Source of the DNA: Colius striatus
Taxonomy: Eukaryota; Chordata; Aves; Coliiformes; Coliidae
DNA: 64,000 bases
Reading direction: 5' to 3'
Assembly (NCBI RefSeq): GCF_028858725.1
Contig: NC_084790.1
Coordinates: 4,160,001 to 4,224,000 of the forward strand
Below are positions 1 to 31,100 of the stretch, piece by piece; within the stretch, counting starts at the first letter, position 1, and every line of letters starts with the position of its first letter. The notes beneath the pieces were generated by a model. That model worked only from the letters and a program-made list of their open reading frames with translations. It made no database searches and was not told where the DNA came from. Both the position numbers and the translations under genes were made by a program.

Positions 1-455
1 ATGTACCCTTTTGCCCACCAGATACCAGCCTGTCACATTCCACACCTCACCTTTACGTTATGCAATCAGTAACATCAAACTTCAGCTGATTTGCACACCC
101 TTTAAGAGGCTGGAAGGTACAGTATGTAACTGTTACTCCTCTGGCCTACCAGTGACTCCTCTCATTGTCCTCTGTGAGCCAGTAACAGAACTCACAGAAC
201 ATACTCATTGACAGCTCATGAGTGAGTGTCTTCTGAAGCCTGGTCAGAATGCTCTGCAGACAATAGTTTCCACAGCAGAGGCGAAAAAAGGGGAAAGGTC
301 AGAATAGTAGGACTCTGGAATATCCTTTTGTAGACAAGGAAGTGAAAGAGCCAGAATGGTTTGGAGATAAACAGGAGCCTCCCACACCCAGAGCAGTGAG
401 AGCAGGGAAATAACACATCAAGAGGAGCCTTTTACAGACCAGAGTGGGCACTGAC
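1..455 (-). other. CDK12 intron 12 (partial)
   Basis: Non-coding on both strands as far as I can read. The next CDK12 exon, which in mammals encodes a Gln/Leu-rich segment, is not found here and must lie to the left of the window. Confidence 0.8.
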
Positions 456-20752
<20,297 letters not shown>

Positions 20753-21245
20753 TCCTCCTCCACTGTGCTCGAGAGTGGAAGGGGGGAATCCTTCAAAATC
20801 CCCAAACTTCAAACTTCCTCAGCGCCTGCTCCTCGCACCATTCACGGCGGTCTCAGCCCTCCCTGCCGCCAACAACCCCTCCTACATGGGGAGCGGGGCA
20901 GGGAGCGCGGCCCCGCGGCGCCTCGAGGCCCCAGAGGAGGCGGAAGAGGGGCCGGCGGGGTGGGGGCAAGAACCGGAGGGGAGGGGGAAGGGCACTGGCC
21001 TCACCGCCTCATCCGAGGGGCCCAGGCCCGGAGGGCAGCGCCGCCGTGGGGGCGCCCCGGGAAGGCGGGGCCTCGGCCCGCGATCCCTCCCCACCCTCCT
21101 CAGCACCGGGCGCCCGGGCCCCGCGGGTCGCCGCTCGGGTTCTGTAAGCCGGGAGGCTCCCGGGGCACCGCGGCCGCCCGCACCACCCCGGCCCGGCGCC
21201 ACCCCCCGCGCACTTCCCAAAGCGAAACGGCTCCGCGTCCACGGC

Positions 21246-21310
21246 GGGGGGGAAAGGGGGGGGGGGGGGGGGGAATGGGGGGGGAGGGGAAGGGGGTGTG
21301 GGGGGGGGGT
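21246..21310 (+). repeat. G-rich run with quadruplex potential
   Basis: Almost uninterrupted guanines on the plus strand, broken by AAA, AAT, A, AA and T. Many G-runs of four or more are available. It lies about 500-560 bp upstream of the CDK12 start codon. Lengths of such homopolymers are often wrong in assemblies. Confidence 0.75.
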
Positions 21311-21339
21311 GCACCCAACTCTCGCGATACCCGGGCTCG

Positions 21340-21349
21340 TCTCGCGAGA
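21340..21349. promoter_or_regulatory. TCTCGCGAGA element 1
   Basis: A perfect copy of the palindromic TCTCGCGAGA promoter element, known to be bound by BANP when unmethylated. A one-mismatch copy (TCTCGCGATA) lies at 21320-21329, 20 bp away. These are the copies nearest to CDK12. Confidence 0.8.
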
Positions 21350-21375
21350 CCGGCGCTTCAGCGGCTGCCCGTCAA

Positions 21376-21385
21376 TCCCGCGAGA
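21376..21385. promoter_or_regulatory. TCTCGCGAGA-like element (one mismatch)
   Basis: Reads TCCCGCGAGA, differing from the consensus at the third base, 36 bp from the perfect copy at 21340. Its activity is uncertain. Confidence 0.5.
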
Positions 21386-21437
21386 GCTCAGCGGTAAATA
21401 CGGGAGGAAGGGGGCGTGGGGCGCGCGCGCTGCGTCC

Positions 21438-21447
21438 TCTCGCGAGA
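21438..21447. promoter_or_regulatory. TCTCGCGAGA element 2
   Basis: A perfect copy in the middle of the intergenic CpG island. A TGACGCG half-CRE-like site follows at about 21463. Confidence 0.8.
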
Positions 21448-21899
21448 GCCGCGCGGCCTCCGGATGACGCGCTCGCCGGCGGCTTCCAGTGAAACTTTAT
21501 TGGGGGCGCGGGGCGGGGACAGCGCGTGTGCGTCCGCCGGCCCGGCCCCTCCGCCTGCCCGGCCCGGCCCCCCCCCGCCCCCTCCTCCTCCCCCCCTCAC
21601 CCTCCGCCCCTCAACAAATCTTTATGGAGGCGCCCCTCAGCGCCACGGAGCCTGTCACGGCGCGCCGGCCCCGGCTCCCCGCCGCTCTTCTTCCGGGATG
21701 GGTTTTAAAGCTGTTGGCAGAGTCGCTGCACGCCCTTACGGGCAGGCGGAACGCGCTGTCGGAAGCGGCTGGTGCCGGGCGGTGAAGGGCCGCGGCTGCT
21801 CCGCTCCGCTCCGTGCTCGGGCGAGCCCAGCGCCGCGGCAGGAAGCGGCGGCGTGACGAGGCGGGGCGGGTCCCGCCGCCACGCCCGCGTCGCCCGCCC

Positions 21900-21928
21900 T
21901 CTCGCGAGATGTGGAGGGTCTCGCGAGA
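21900..21928. promoter_or_regulatory. Paired TCTCGCGAGA elements 3 and 4 near the MED1 start
   Basis: Two perfect copies at 21900-21909 and 21919-21928, 19 bp centre to centre, so nearly two helical turns apart on the same DNA face. They lie about 180-206 bp upstream of the MED1 start codon, where a core-promoter element would be expected. Confidence 0.82.
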
Positions 21929-21972
21929 GGGCGGGAGCGCCGCGCGCCGGTAGCGCAGCCGCGGCCAGAGGG

Positions 21973-21999
21973 ATGGCGGCCGCCGCCGCCGCCGTGTGA
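21973..21999 (+). CDS. Possible short upstream open reading frame in the MED1 leader
   Basis: ATG GCG, five GCC codons, GTG, then TGA gives an 8-residue alanine peptide. The ATG has a favourable context (G at -3 and G at +4), and its stop is 106 bases before the MED1 ATG. The ATGGCGGC also resembles a YY1 core, which often sits just downstream of a transcription start. Whether it is transcribed depends on the MED1 start site, which is not known here. Confidence 0.45.
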   Translation: MAAAAAAV

Positions 22000-22105
22000 G
22001 GCCGTAGCGCACCGCATCGGCAGCGGCTCTGACCGCCGCCTCGTCCCGACCGGACCCGACGCCAGTGCTGCGGCCCGCTGCGGGCCGCCCGTCCCCGCCC
22101 GCGGC

Positions 22106-22133
22106 ATGAAGGCGGCGGCGAGTGGCGCCGAGG
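22106..22133 (+). CDS. MED1: MED1 coding exon 1
   Basis: Encodes MKAAASGAE plus one base, followed by donor GTGAGT at 22134. The human protein starts MKAQGETEE, so length and phase agree while the middle residues differ. The upstream context GCGGC gives G at -3. Confidence 0.88.
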
Positions 22134-25100
22134 GTGAGTGCTGCCGGAGGGGCGCGGCTGGCGCTCGGGCTTCCCGCCGGCCCCGTGAGGAGATGCGGGC
22201 CCGCTGCCGGGCCGCGCCGGTGGTGCCTCTCCGAAAAGTGACAGCGGGGCTGCGGCTCGGCGGGAGAGAGAGGGTCCCGTGGCCGGCGAGGCCATGCCGG
22301 GCTTTCTCCGAGACCGTGACCCGCTTCCCCGACCTGGCGTCGGAGCCTTCTACTGTCTGTGGGGTGGTTCCATTATTTTGAGGGAAATAAAGGCAAATAT
22401 CTCCTTGAGGCTCCAGCTTTGCTGAGATTTGGCAGAACTGTCCGTGATCTTAACGGGACCTTACCAATATACGTGAAAACTTGGAGAGAGGGTGTAGAGC
22501 AAGGGAAGCCCAACTCGTTTCAGAGGCCAAAGGTGCAGACTGAAAGACAGCGGCTACACCTAAGCATCGGGAAGTATTTTTTGGCTCCGAGGTTTCCCTA
22601 GCACTGGCACAGAGTATCTAGGGTGGTGGTGGAGCCTCTATCTTTGAAGAGGTCCAGAAGCCACCCAGACAACCTGTTGTCAGTGGTCCTGCTTGGGCCA
22701 GGTGCCCAGCCAGAGTCCCTCCAGTTTCCACTTTTCTGTGATTCAAATGCATCTGAGAGGTAAAAAATGACAACATCTATCAAACACTTATTTCTTCTGC
22801 TTGGATTCATTCAGGTCAGCTTTAGGTCTATGAACTGTACATATATCAATAACAACAACAACAAACTCATGAAATTCTGCAGGTGGGGGCTTACAGGCCT
22901 GAATGCCATGGCAGTTAAAACTTCGTAGACATCTATTTGCCTTAGACCGACAGTGCCAGTGGCAAGGTTTGCTTTGGCAGTGGTGTCCACTGGGATTCTT
23001 TGACAAATGCAAATGTAGAAAAAGCTATCTCTTAACAAAACAAGACAAAATTGTAGTACTCCCGAAACCTACGTTCTCTTTGGGCATGTGTCTGACTAGA
23101 GAGTAGGGAAAAAATGAACCATTTCACCTTTAAAATATTTTAGCTAAACTGTCAAATGCTGGTTTTCTTTTTTGTCGCTGATTCTGTGTCTCACCTTTTC
23201 TCTCATCAGGAAGATATCATTCCTAAACGTGGAACCTTCTAAAATACACACAAATTAGTTTGTATAACCACAGGTAATAGATGGGAGTCTGTGGCATCTG
23301 AGGGGTGTTTTGCAAAGGCTGAATAGGTTCCAGGTTGGTAGAGATCCATTACCCTTTGTGTCATCTACTGGTTCATTATCTGCACAGAACTATGCTCTGA
23401 CTCTAGAGCAGCACCAAGGAGACACCAGCCATTCCTTGGGTTTCAAGCTACCGTGAGGTCAGAGTATATCTGATCAGAGAGTTTGTGACAACTTGGCTGT
23501 TTGAGTTTTCCAGTGATGGAAGAGTCTCTGAAGATCTTTATTGTACAAGAGGTTGGGTAGTTCAAAGGGGAAGCCAGGAAACAAAGCTTGGCCTTGCTTC
23601 TTTAGCACAATGTTTTCAACACTCCTGATTTCATGTCCTAGGAAAATCTCCTGATTATGCTGTTTTATCTTCAGACAGTGTCTTGAGGTCCTTGAAACTG
23701 CTAACAGAAGTCTCTGTGCTTGTTAGCCGCAGCTAAAGAAATCTCCCACAACTTCAGCTCTCACTGTTTTAAGTTGAACATATTTATCTCACAAGATACA
23801 CCAACACCATTTACTTCTAGAACAAAATGCAGGATTTTGTTTTTTCAAGTGAGAAAATTAAAATGAAAAACATAAAAAATACCCAATTTCCCATATACTT
23901 TTCATTATCCTGGAGCAAGAGAAAAGCTGCAGCCCATTACCTAGCTCCTATTTTGTATCTTGTTCAGATCCTCCACCCATGTTGTATTGTCATTTGTGTG
24001 GTTCAGCTGTACTGTTAGTCTCATGCATCTCTACACAGGTAGAAGGTAACACATACCTGCTCTGAGGAAACTTGTCATTCTTGTCGTATTTGACCTGTTG
24101 ATTTTCAGAGCCTTTAGTTCTGCAGAGAAGAAACACTTATGCAAAATCAGCAGGCTGTAGTCAAACTTCACTCTAGAAAAATACTTTATTGCCCAGACTC
24201 TTCTGTCTCCCTTGATTTAAACTGATGCAGTCCTTAGGTTTTTGCCTTTCAATTACTTGAGAATTGGAACTGTTGAGGTGAGAAATTTTGTGATCTCTTA
24301 GGGATTTGCTTTGTGCTTCCTTCATGACATGAATGTATGCTGACAGCTATTACTACCAATTTGCAAATATTAAGAGTATATGGAACTACAGAGAAAGAGA
24401 GAGAATACAGACCAAAAGAACTTATGATAAATCACAGGCTTTCCTGAGGGCTTGAGTAAAATTGATATTTTTGGGAACTGTCATCTGTTTTTGGCTTATA
24501 CTGATCTTAAAGTTGTTTAATCTAGGCACCTGATAACTAGCAACATTGTGAGACTGTGGGGAAAGGCAACTGGAATTTAAGTGAGGAATGTGGGAATACA
24601 TCTGAACTAATCATGATTTTAGCTGAAGCCTTCCTCATTCCTGTCCTTCCTTTAGGTACCTGGCACTGAAGCCCTGTTCCCTGTTCATAGTTGTTTAAAA
24701 TTCTTTGGGACAATAATATAATCTGTGTAAATCCAAACATTGAGTCTTACAGAATCAGAATGGTGGGGGTTGGAAAGGACCTTTAGAGATCATCTGGTCC
24801 AACTCCCCTGCAGAAGCAGGTTCACCTAGATCAGGTCACATAGGAACATGTCCAGGTGGGTCTTGAAGAGCTCCAAGGAAGGAGGCTCCACAACCCCTCT
24901 GGGCAGCCTGTGCCAGGGCTCCCTCACTTGAACAGCGAAGTAGTTTTTTCTTATGTTTAAGTGGAACTTTTTGTGTTCCAGCTTCATCCCATTACCCCTT
25001 GTTCTGTTGCTGGCTACTATAGAAAAAAGGGATGTCCCAACCTCCTGACACCACTTAGCAACGTGAGAAAAGTTTTATTGTTTGCATTTTGGATAGGTGT

Positions 25101-28100
25101 TGTAATTTGGGAACTTCTATTTCAGCTGTCTCTGTGTGGAAAATAATCTTGGTTTAGCATAAACAGTTCCTTACAGTTCTCTCTTCTGATTTCTGTGTTC
25201 ATAAAATTTCTGATCATTGTGGCTTTTTAATGGAATAGACAAAAATTTAACTTAATTGCTTGCTTGATAGTTTCTTTACACACACAAAAAAGTTGATTTC
25301 ATACCCCCCCCAACTTTCTTCTGCCCTGCCTGTTGTGTAAGCTCTGTATGAACGGCTCATGGGCTTTGGACAACATGGTTTCAAAATCAGTACATTCTAA
25401 AAACCCAATGATTTGCATATCAGATACCTTATGGGGAACACGTGATACCACGATTTAAAAGATCTTCTGTTCAGCATCTGGGATGTTCCTATACATTGCC
25501 CACCATGTCAGTTCTGGGTCACTTACGGGGAAGCCCAGAGGAAATTTGTCAGAGAGGGGGATTTTCTGTTCAGACTTTTTCATTTTTCATTAAAAAAAAA
25601 AATCCAAGCTGCCTTGAGCTTCATGTGGCTGAGAAGATATTGCAATTTTTTCTTTCAGGCAGTTAGGATGACCTTAAACTCCAAGCTGCAAGCCAGTAGC
25701 TTAGTTTTCTGCTTAGCTAGAGCCTGGCATTTGGATGAGACTGTGTAAAAGCAGAATACCTAGAACAGTGAATTTAAACTACAGTTCAGGAAGAAGTTAA
25801 CATTAAGATACGAATTCAAAACTAGACATAGTGTATTCATTCAGTGTGCATGACTTTATCGTCTTGATACTAAATTCACAATTATTTTGATTTTTTAAAT
25901 CTTTATAAACAATGAGGCATTGAGAAATTTATTGAGAAGACGTTAAGGTCTTGAAAAGGTTATAGATTTGATTTTTAAAAGTAACTGTGTTCAGTAATAG
26001 GAACAACTGGGTGTGGAAGGACATAGAATATAGCAATAAAACACATGACAAAGCTGATTAACTGATTTTTGGTCTAGCTTTGGTATATTTGTTCCTTTGT
26101 TTAGCACGAGGCATCTCTCATTTGTTTGCTTAAACTACAGAGGCCGTACTTTTAGTTTATTAAGCAGCAGTGTTTTCTATAGATGTCAAAAATCAATCTG
26201 TGGTTGCAATCTGAGTCATTCCATATCTTGGGGGTAGGCTAGAGCTTCTACTGGGAATGTATTTTTTTCCCCCCTTCTTGTAGGACACTTTTACCTAGCT
26301 CTGAGAAAATGAGAAACAGGGTATATTAAAATGTGTTCTGATGTGACTTTCAGAGCAAAAGAAAGGCTTGGGTTTTATCTACTTCACTAACTGTATGTTC
26401 ATCTTCTATTAGGATTTGCCTTCTACCAAGTTTTCCTCACTCCTCAAATAAGCAACAGATTAGAATTTCTTGGTTCAGGAGGGAAGAATTGGATAGAATA
26501 GGTCTTTCAATTTCTCTACCTGATCTTGAAAACATCCCTGCCACATTATTAGCAATACCTTTTATTAACTTTGAGAGATGCCAGGTTGGTTTGGATGGGA
26601 TTTTTTTTCTTTGAAAAGTCAGTTCATGTATGAGTGCTACTCTTATTTAGGATTTCTGTACTCCTCAAAACACTGGAAGTGTTATATACCCAGAGGTGTT
26701 GTTCAACTAGATTGTTATGAGTAATTGTAAGGAGATTTTTTTTAAAACTCTTGAATTCTGTGAATGCTAGAAGTATTTTTTTTTTCAGCTTTTTTTTGTA
26801 CTGTTACTCTAGACTTATTAGTTAATACATTAGTTTGTCATCATCAATCAGCCCTACAAATGGACCCACCAGACAGACACATTCTCATTTGTTATCTGTT
26901 GTCCAGAGGGCGTCCAAAACGTAGGTGCATTTAGTCTTTAAGACTAGCTTTTCACAGTCAGTGTTTTGGGATTGTTTGAATTTAGGGCTTTAGCTTAAAG
27001 TCTGCTGTATTTAGACCAGGATGACGCTGCCATTATCTAGTAATAGCAGTAAAATCGTTTCACTTACATGAGTAAGAACGAGGATGTATTTCACTTCTTG
27101 GAACACAAAACCACCAAAGAAAGGTGTTTATTTTTCCTTCGTCACTACACCATCTCAACTGTGCTTATGGTGCAAAGAAATGCAGTTGCAGTGCTTGTGG
27201 GTTTGTGCCTGCTTGGAAGTGAGGGGTTTTTATAGGGAGATTGTTAAGATGTAAATACAGACTAGGCATTCATGACCAGTCTGGAGTTGTTTAATTTCTC
27301 TAAGATTGAAATGAACCTTTTTCTGTTCACTTAAATGTTTAAGACTTAGTGGTTCACAGAGACAAGCTCAAGATCAGTCAAGTGGATGAAAGGAACACCG
27401 TGTGATCAGGTGGCTTCATATGGCACTTATGTTGAGTCCATGTAGATAGTTTAACCATTGCTTATATTGTTAAATGTCTTCCTTTCTCAAGTAGCTGAGA
27501 AAAGGTCCTCTATTTCACGGAATATTAAGGGTTTTAACGGATCTCAAAAGAACATCCAGTTCAACCCTCCTGCCAGAGCAGGACCACCTAGAGTAGGTCA
27601 CACAGGAACTTGTCCAGGTGGCTTGCTTTAGGTTTATAGGTAAAGGCCATTTTGGAGCTGTGATTAGTAGTTAACTCAAAACATCCCATTCTGGTCTTTT
27701 TTTAAGCTTTGGGGGTTTTTTTCAGTGTCTTTTGGTTGGTCCAGAGGCTTGCTTTCTAGCTTTTTCTTTGAGTCTTCAAAGACCTGGTTTTGTTTCTCTT
27801 ACTTTGTTCCTTCTCCTAAAAAGAAAAGCTGTTGTTAAAACATTTCAGGTTGTTAGCTGTGTGCTTCTCCAGGAGTTTTTTATCCTACCTTTTTTGCCCT
27901 GAAAATGTGCAGGCCTGTAAATCTTACTATGAGTTGTTTTGGGGGAATATAGGACCCTTGTGCATTGAGTGATTGCTTATTGCAGAGCCAGTAACACCTG
28001 CTTCCCAAGTATATTCTATGTAAGAGCAGGCTATTTTCTTTTAAAATCGGTTTGGATTTCTGTCTATGTCAGTACCTCTGTTCAAGTTTAAAGAAAATTT

Positions 28101-31100
28101 CACTTGAGACAGTCCAGTCTCCTTTATTATGTGAGTCAGATACTAATTTGGAAGCACTTACTAGTGTACTTTAGCCACTGATGAGTTGTGTACTTTTGTT
28201 ATGAGTTAAGAAGAAAGTGAAGATATTAATTTCCACACTTACTTGTATTGGGGTTTTCAGTACAGCTATCACAGAGGGTATTGTTTTGTCAGGAAAATTT
28301 CTTTTGAAGTGATTGTGTTTTAAACTGGTTTTTAAGGAGAGAAGGGGATAAAACCAGGCCCGCTGGAGCTGAGCCTAAGGGTGGCAAGTCAGTGTCACGG
28401 GTGAATCCTGTGTGATTGGCTCCCTTATTCAAATGCCTGCACACCAATGCACGCAGCATGGGGAATAAACAGGAGGAGCAGGAAATCTGTGTATGGGCAA
28501 GGGGTTATGATCTGGTGGCAATTGCAGAGACTTGGTGGGACAGCTCACATGACTGGAATGTGGTCATGGATGGCTGTGTCCTTTTTAGGAAAGACAGGCC
28601 AACAGGGCGAGGTGACGGAGTTGCTGTTTGTGTGAGAGAGCAACTGGAATGTACTGAATTCTGTCCAGGTGAGGATGAGCGGCAAGTTGAGAGTTTGTGC
28701 CTTAGAATTAAGGGGCAGGCTAGCACGTGTGACACTTGTGGGTGTCTATTACAGGCCACCTCATCAGGCTGGGGAGGCTGATGAAGTCTTTACAGGCAGC
28801 TGATAGCAGCCTCGAAGTCACAGGCCCTGGTTCTCATGGGGCATTTTAACTACCCAGACATCTGCTGGAAGCTATACACAGCTAGTCACTTGCAGTCAAG
28901 GTGGTTGCTTCTGTGCATCAATGACAGCTTCTTGATGCAAATGGTGGATGTGCCAGCTAGGAGAGGAGCACTACTGGGTTTTGTACTCACAAGCAAGCAG
29001 AGTCTGGTTGAAGCGGTGAAGGTTGAGGGCAGCTTTGGCTGCAGTGACCATAAGATGGTGGAGTTTGGGATCTTGTGCAGTAGTAACAGAATACCAAGCA
29101 GGATCACAACCCCGGACTCCAGCAGGTCCAACTTTGGCCTTTTCAAGGAATTCCTAGGGGAAATCCCATGGGACAAGGTACTAGAAGGTAAAGGGGCCCA
29201 AAATAGTTGGTCTGTATTCCAAGATCACTTTTTCCAAGCTCAGGATCAGAGCATCCCAGGAAGTAGGAAATCAAGAAAGGGAGCCAGGAGCCCTGCATGG
29301 TTAAACAGGGAACTGGTGGGTGAGCTCAAGTAGAAGAAGAGAGTCTATAGCTCATGGAAGGAAGAGATGGCCACTTGGGATAAATACAAGACTGTCGTCA
29401 GAGGATGTAGGGAGGCAACTAGGAAAGCTGAAGCCTCATTGGAGTTGTGCCTTGCAAGGGAGGTCAAGGACAACAAGAAGGGCTTCTTCAAAAATATTGT
29501 GGACAAAACCAACGCTAGAGGCAATGTAGGCCCACTGTTGAATGAGGCAGGTGCCCTGGTGACAAAGAAAATAGAGTTACTGACTGCCTTCTTTGCCTCT
29601 GTCTATACTGCTGGAGTCTGTCCTCAGGAGTCCAAGAGGAAGTCAGGTTAAAAGGACGATTTTTGTTTGGTTGATGAGGACTGGGTTAAGGATCAGTTGA
29701 GCAGTCTGGCTGTTTATCAATCCATGGGATGCACATGGGTTGTATTAGAAGGAGTATGGGCAGTAGGTGGAGAGAGGTTCTCCTCCCCCTCTACTCTACC
29801 TTCATGAGACCACAGCTGGAATATTGTGTCCAGTTCTGGGCCCCTCAGTTCCAGAAGGACGGGGTTCAGAAGGCCTGGAGAGAGTTCAGCACAGGGCCAC
29901 CAAGATGATGAAGGGAGTGGAGCATCTCCCTTGTGATGAAAGGCTGAGGAAGCTGGGGCTGAGGAGACTGAGGAGTGACCTCATTAATGTTTGGAAATAC
30001 ATAAAGGGTGGGTGTCAGGAGGCTGGAGCCAGGACAAGGGGCAATGGGTACAAGCTGGAACACAAGGGGTTCCAAAGAAATACAAGGGAAAACTTCTTCC
30101 CTGTTGAGGTGAGGGAGCACTGGAAGGGGCTGCCCAGATGGGTTGTAGAGTCTCCTTCTCTGGAGGCATTCCGAACCCACTTGGATGAGTTCCTGTGTGA
30201 CCTGCTCAGATGGTCCTACTCTGGTAGGGACTGGATGATCATTCAAGGTCCCTTCCAACCCTTAAGATTCTGTGATTCCTGTCATGGTACAACTTAACAG
30301 GGCTACATGATTGAGAGTCCATGCAGAAAGCAAGCTCAGCTTTTCTCAAAAAGCCCTTAAGCATTTTATATCCCTTTAAGGTTTTGGTAGCTTGTGAAAC
30401 GTCCTTAATATTTACTTAAAGTTAAAGTCTAGGTCACAGGGAGAAGTCAGTAGCAAATGTGTTTTTTGAAATCATGTTTAGCTTAAAGATGGAAAGTGTT
30501 TTCATTACAAATGCCAAGCTGCTTTATTTATAAATCTGCAAATATGATCTCATTCTCATTTCTGAATATTCCCCTGTCTTACAGAAGTGGAGAAGCTGAA
30601 CAAGATGAATGCCCTCTTAGAAAGACTTCGTGCAAAGTACAATCAAAACAGGCCTTGGACAGAAACCATGAAGTTAGTCCGTCAAGTCATGGTGAGAATT
30701 GTTGGAATCTCAGCGGGAGGGTTTATTCATGATTTTGTTGGTGGTTTGTTAGCTCCAAGGCATGCTGGTTCTCACACCTTACAGTGTGCAGAAGGGAAGT
30801 GAAGTCTGTACCTTTTCTATCTAGTGTGCCTTTACCTTCCCCAATTACAGCCTCACCCTCTAAAGCCAAATTGATATGGGGCAGCTGTCAGCTCAGTGCC
30901 AGGAAAACTTGTGGTTTCAGCCAGTGCTGAGAAGCCTAAACCGTTCTGCTACTTGCTGTTTCAAGGTGTTGTGTTTTGTAAAGCCTTTTCAATGGTACTC
31001 AAAAAGTTCACGTGGTTTAGTCAAATGTGGGGTTGAAACAGTGGTCTCTGAGTGTGTGGAAAGAAGAACAAGAGGTGCAGGAAGCTAAATCAAAGGCTTC

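Larger units (their letters stand above)
20850..22350. promoter_or_regulatory. CpG island: shared divergent promoter region of CDK12 and MED1
   Basis: The 1353 bases between the CDK12 start codon (20752) and the MED1 start codon (22106) are very GC- and CpG-rich, and the richness extends into both first exons. There is no TATA box. The region holds a cluster of TCTCGCGAGA elements and a long G-rich run. The head-to-head layout makes a bidirectional promoter likely. Exact transcription starts cannot be read from sequence. Confidence 0.85.
22134..30584 (+). other. MED1 intron 1
   Basis: An 8.45 kb intron, the largest in MED1. It holds four CR1-derived pieces (22545-22745, 24747-25052, 27518-27622, 28345-30278), annotated separately. 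About 25055-27515 is AT-rich with no feature I can support. No exon was recognised. Confidence 0.8.

Noticed and set aside
20753-20812. N-terminal extension of CDK12 beginning MKFGDFEGF
   Set aside because: The first codon is TTG, not ATG. The next in-frame ATG at 20752 gives the start conserved in mammals.
21911-22381. 156-codon frame overlapping MED1 exon 1
   Set aside because: Runs in another phase through CpG-rich leader and intron; no family resemblance, and the phase-correct MED1 start is clear.
28836-29333. 165-codon frame as a host gene
   Set aside because: It is the endonuclease part of a CR1 element, with frame breaks and stops.
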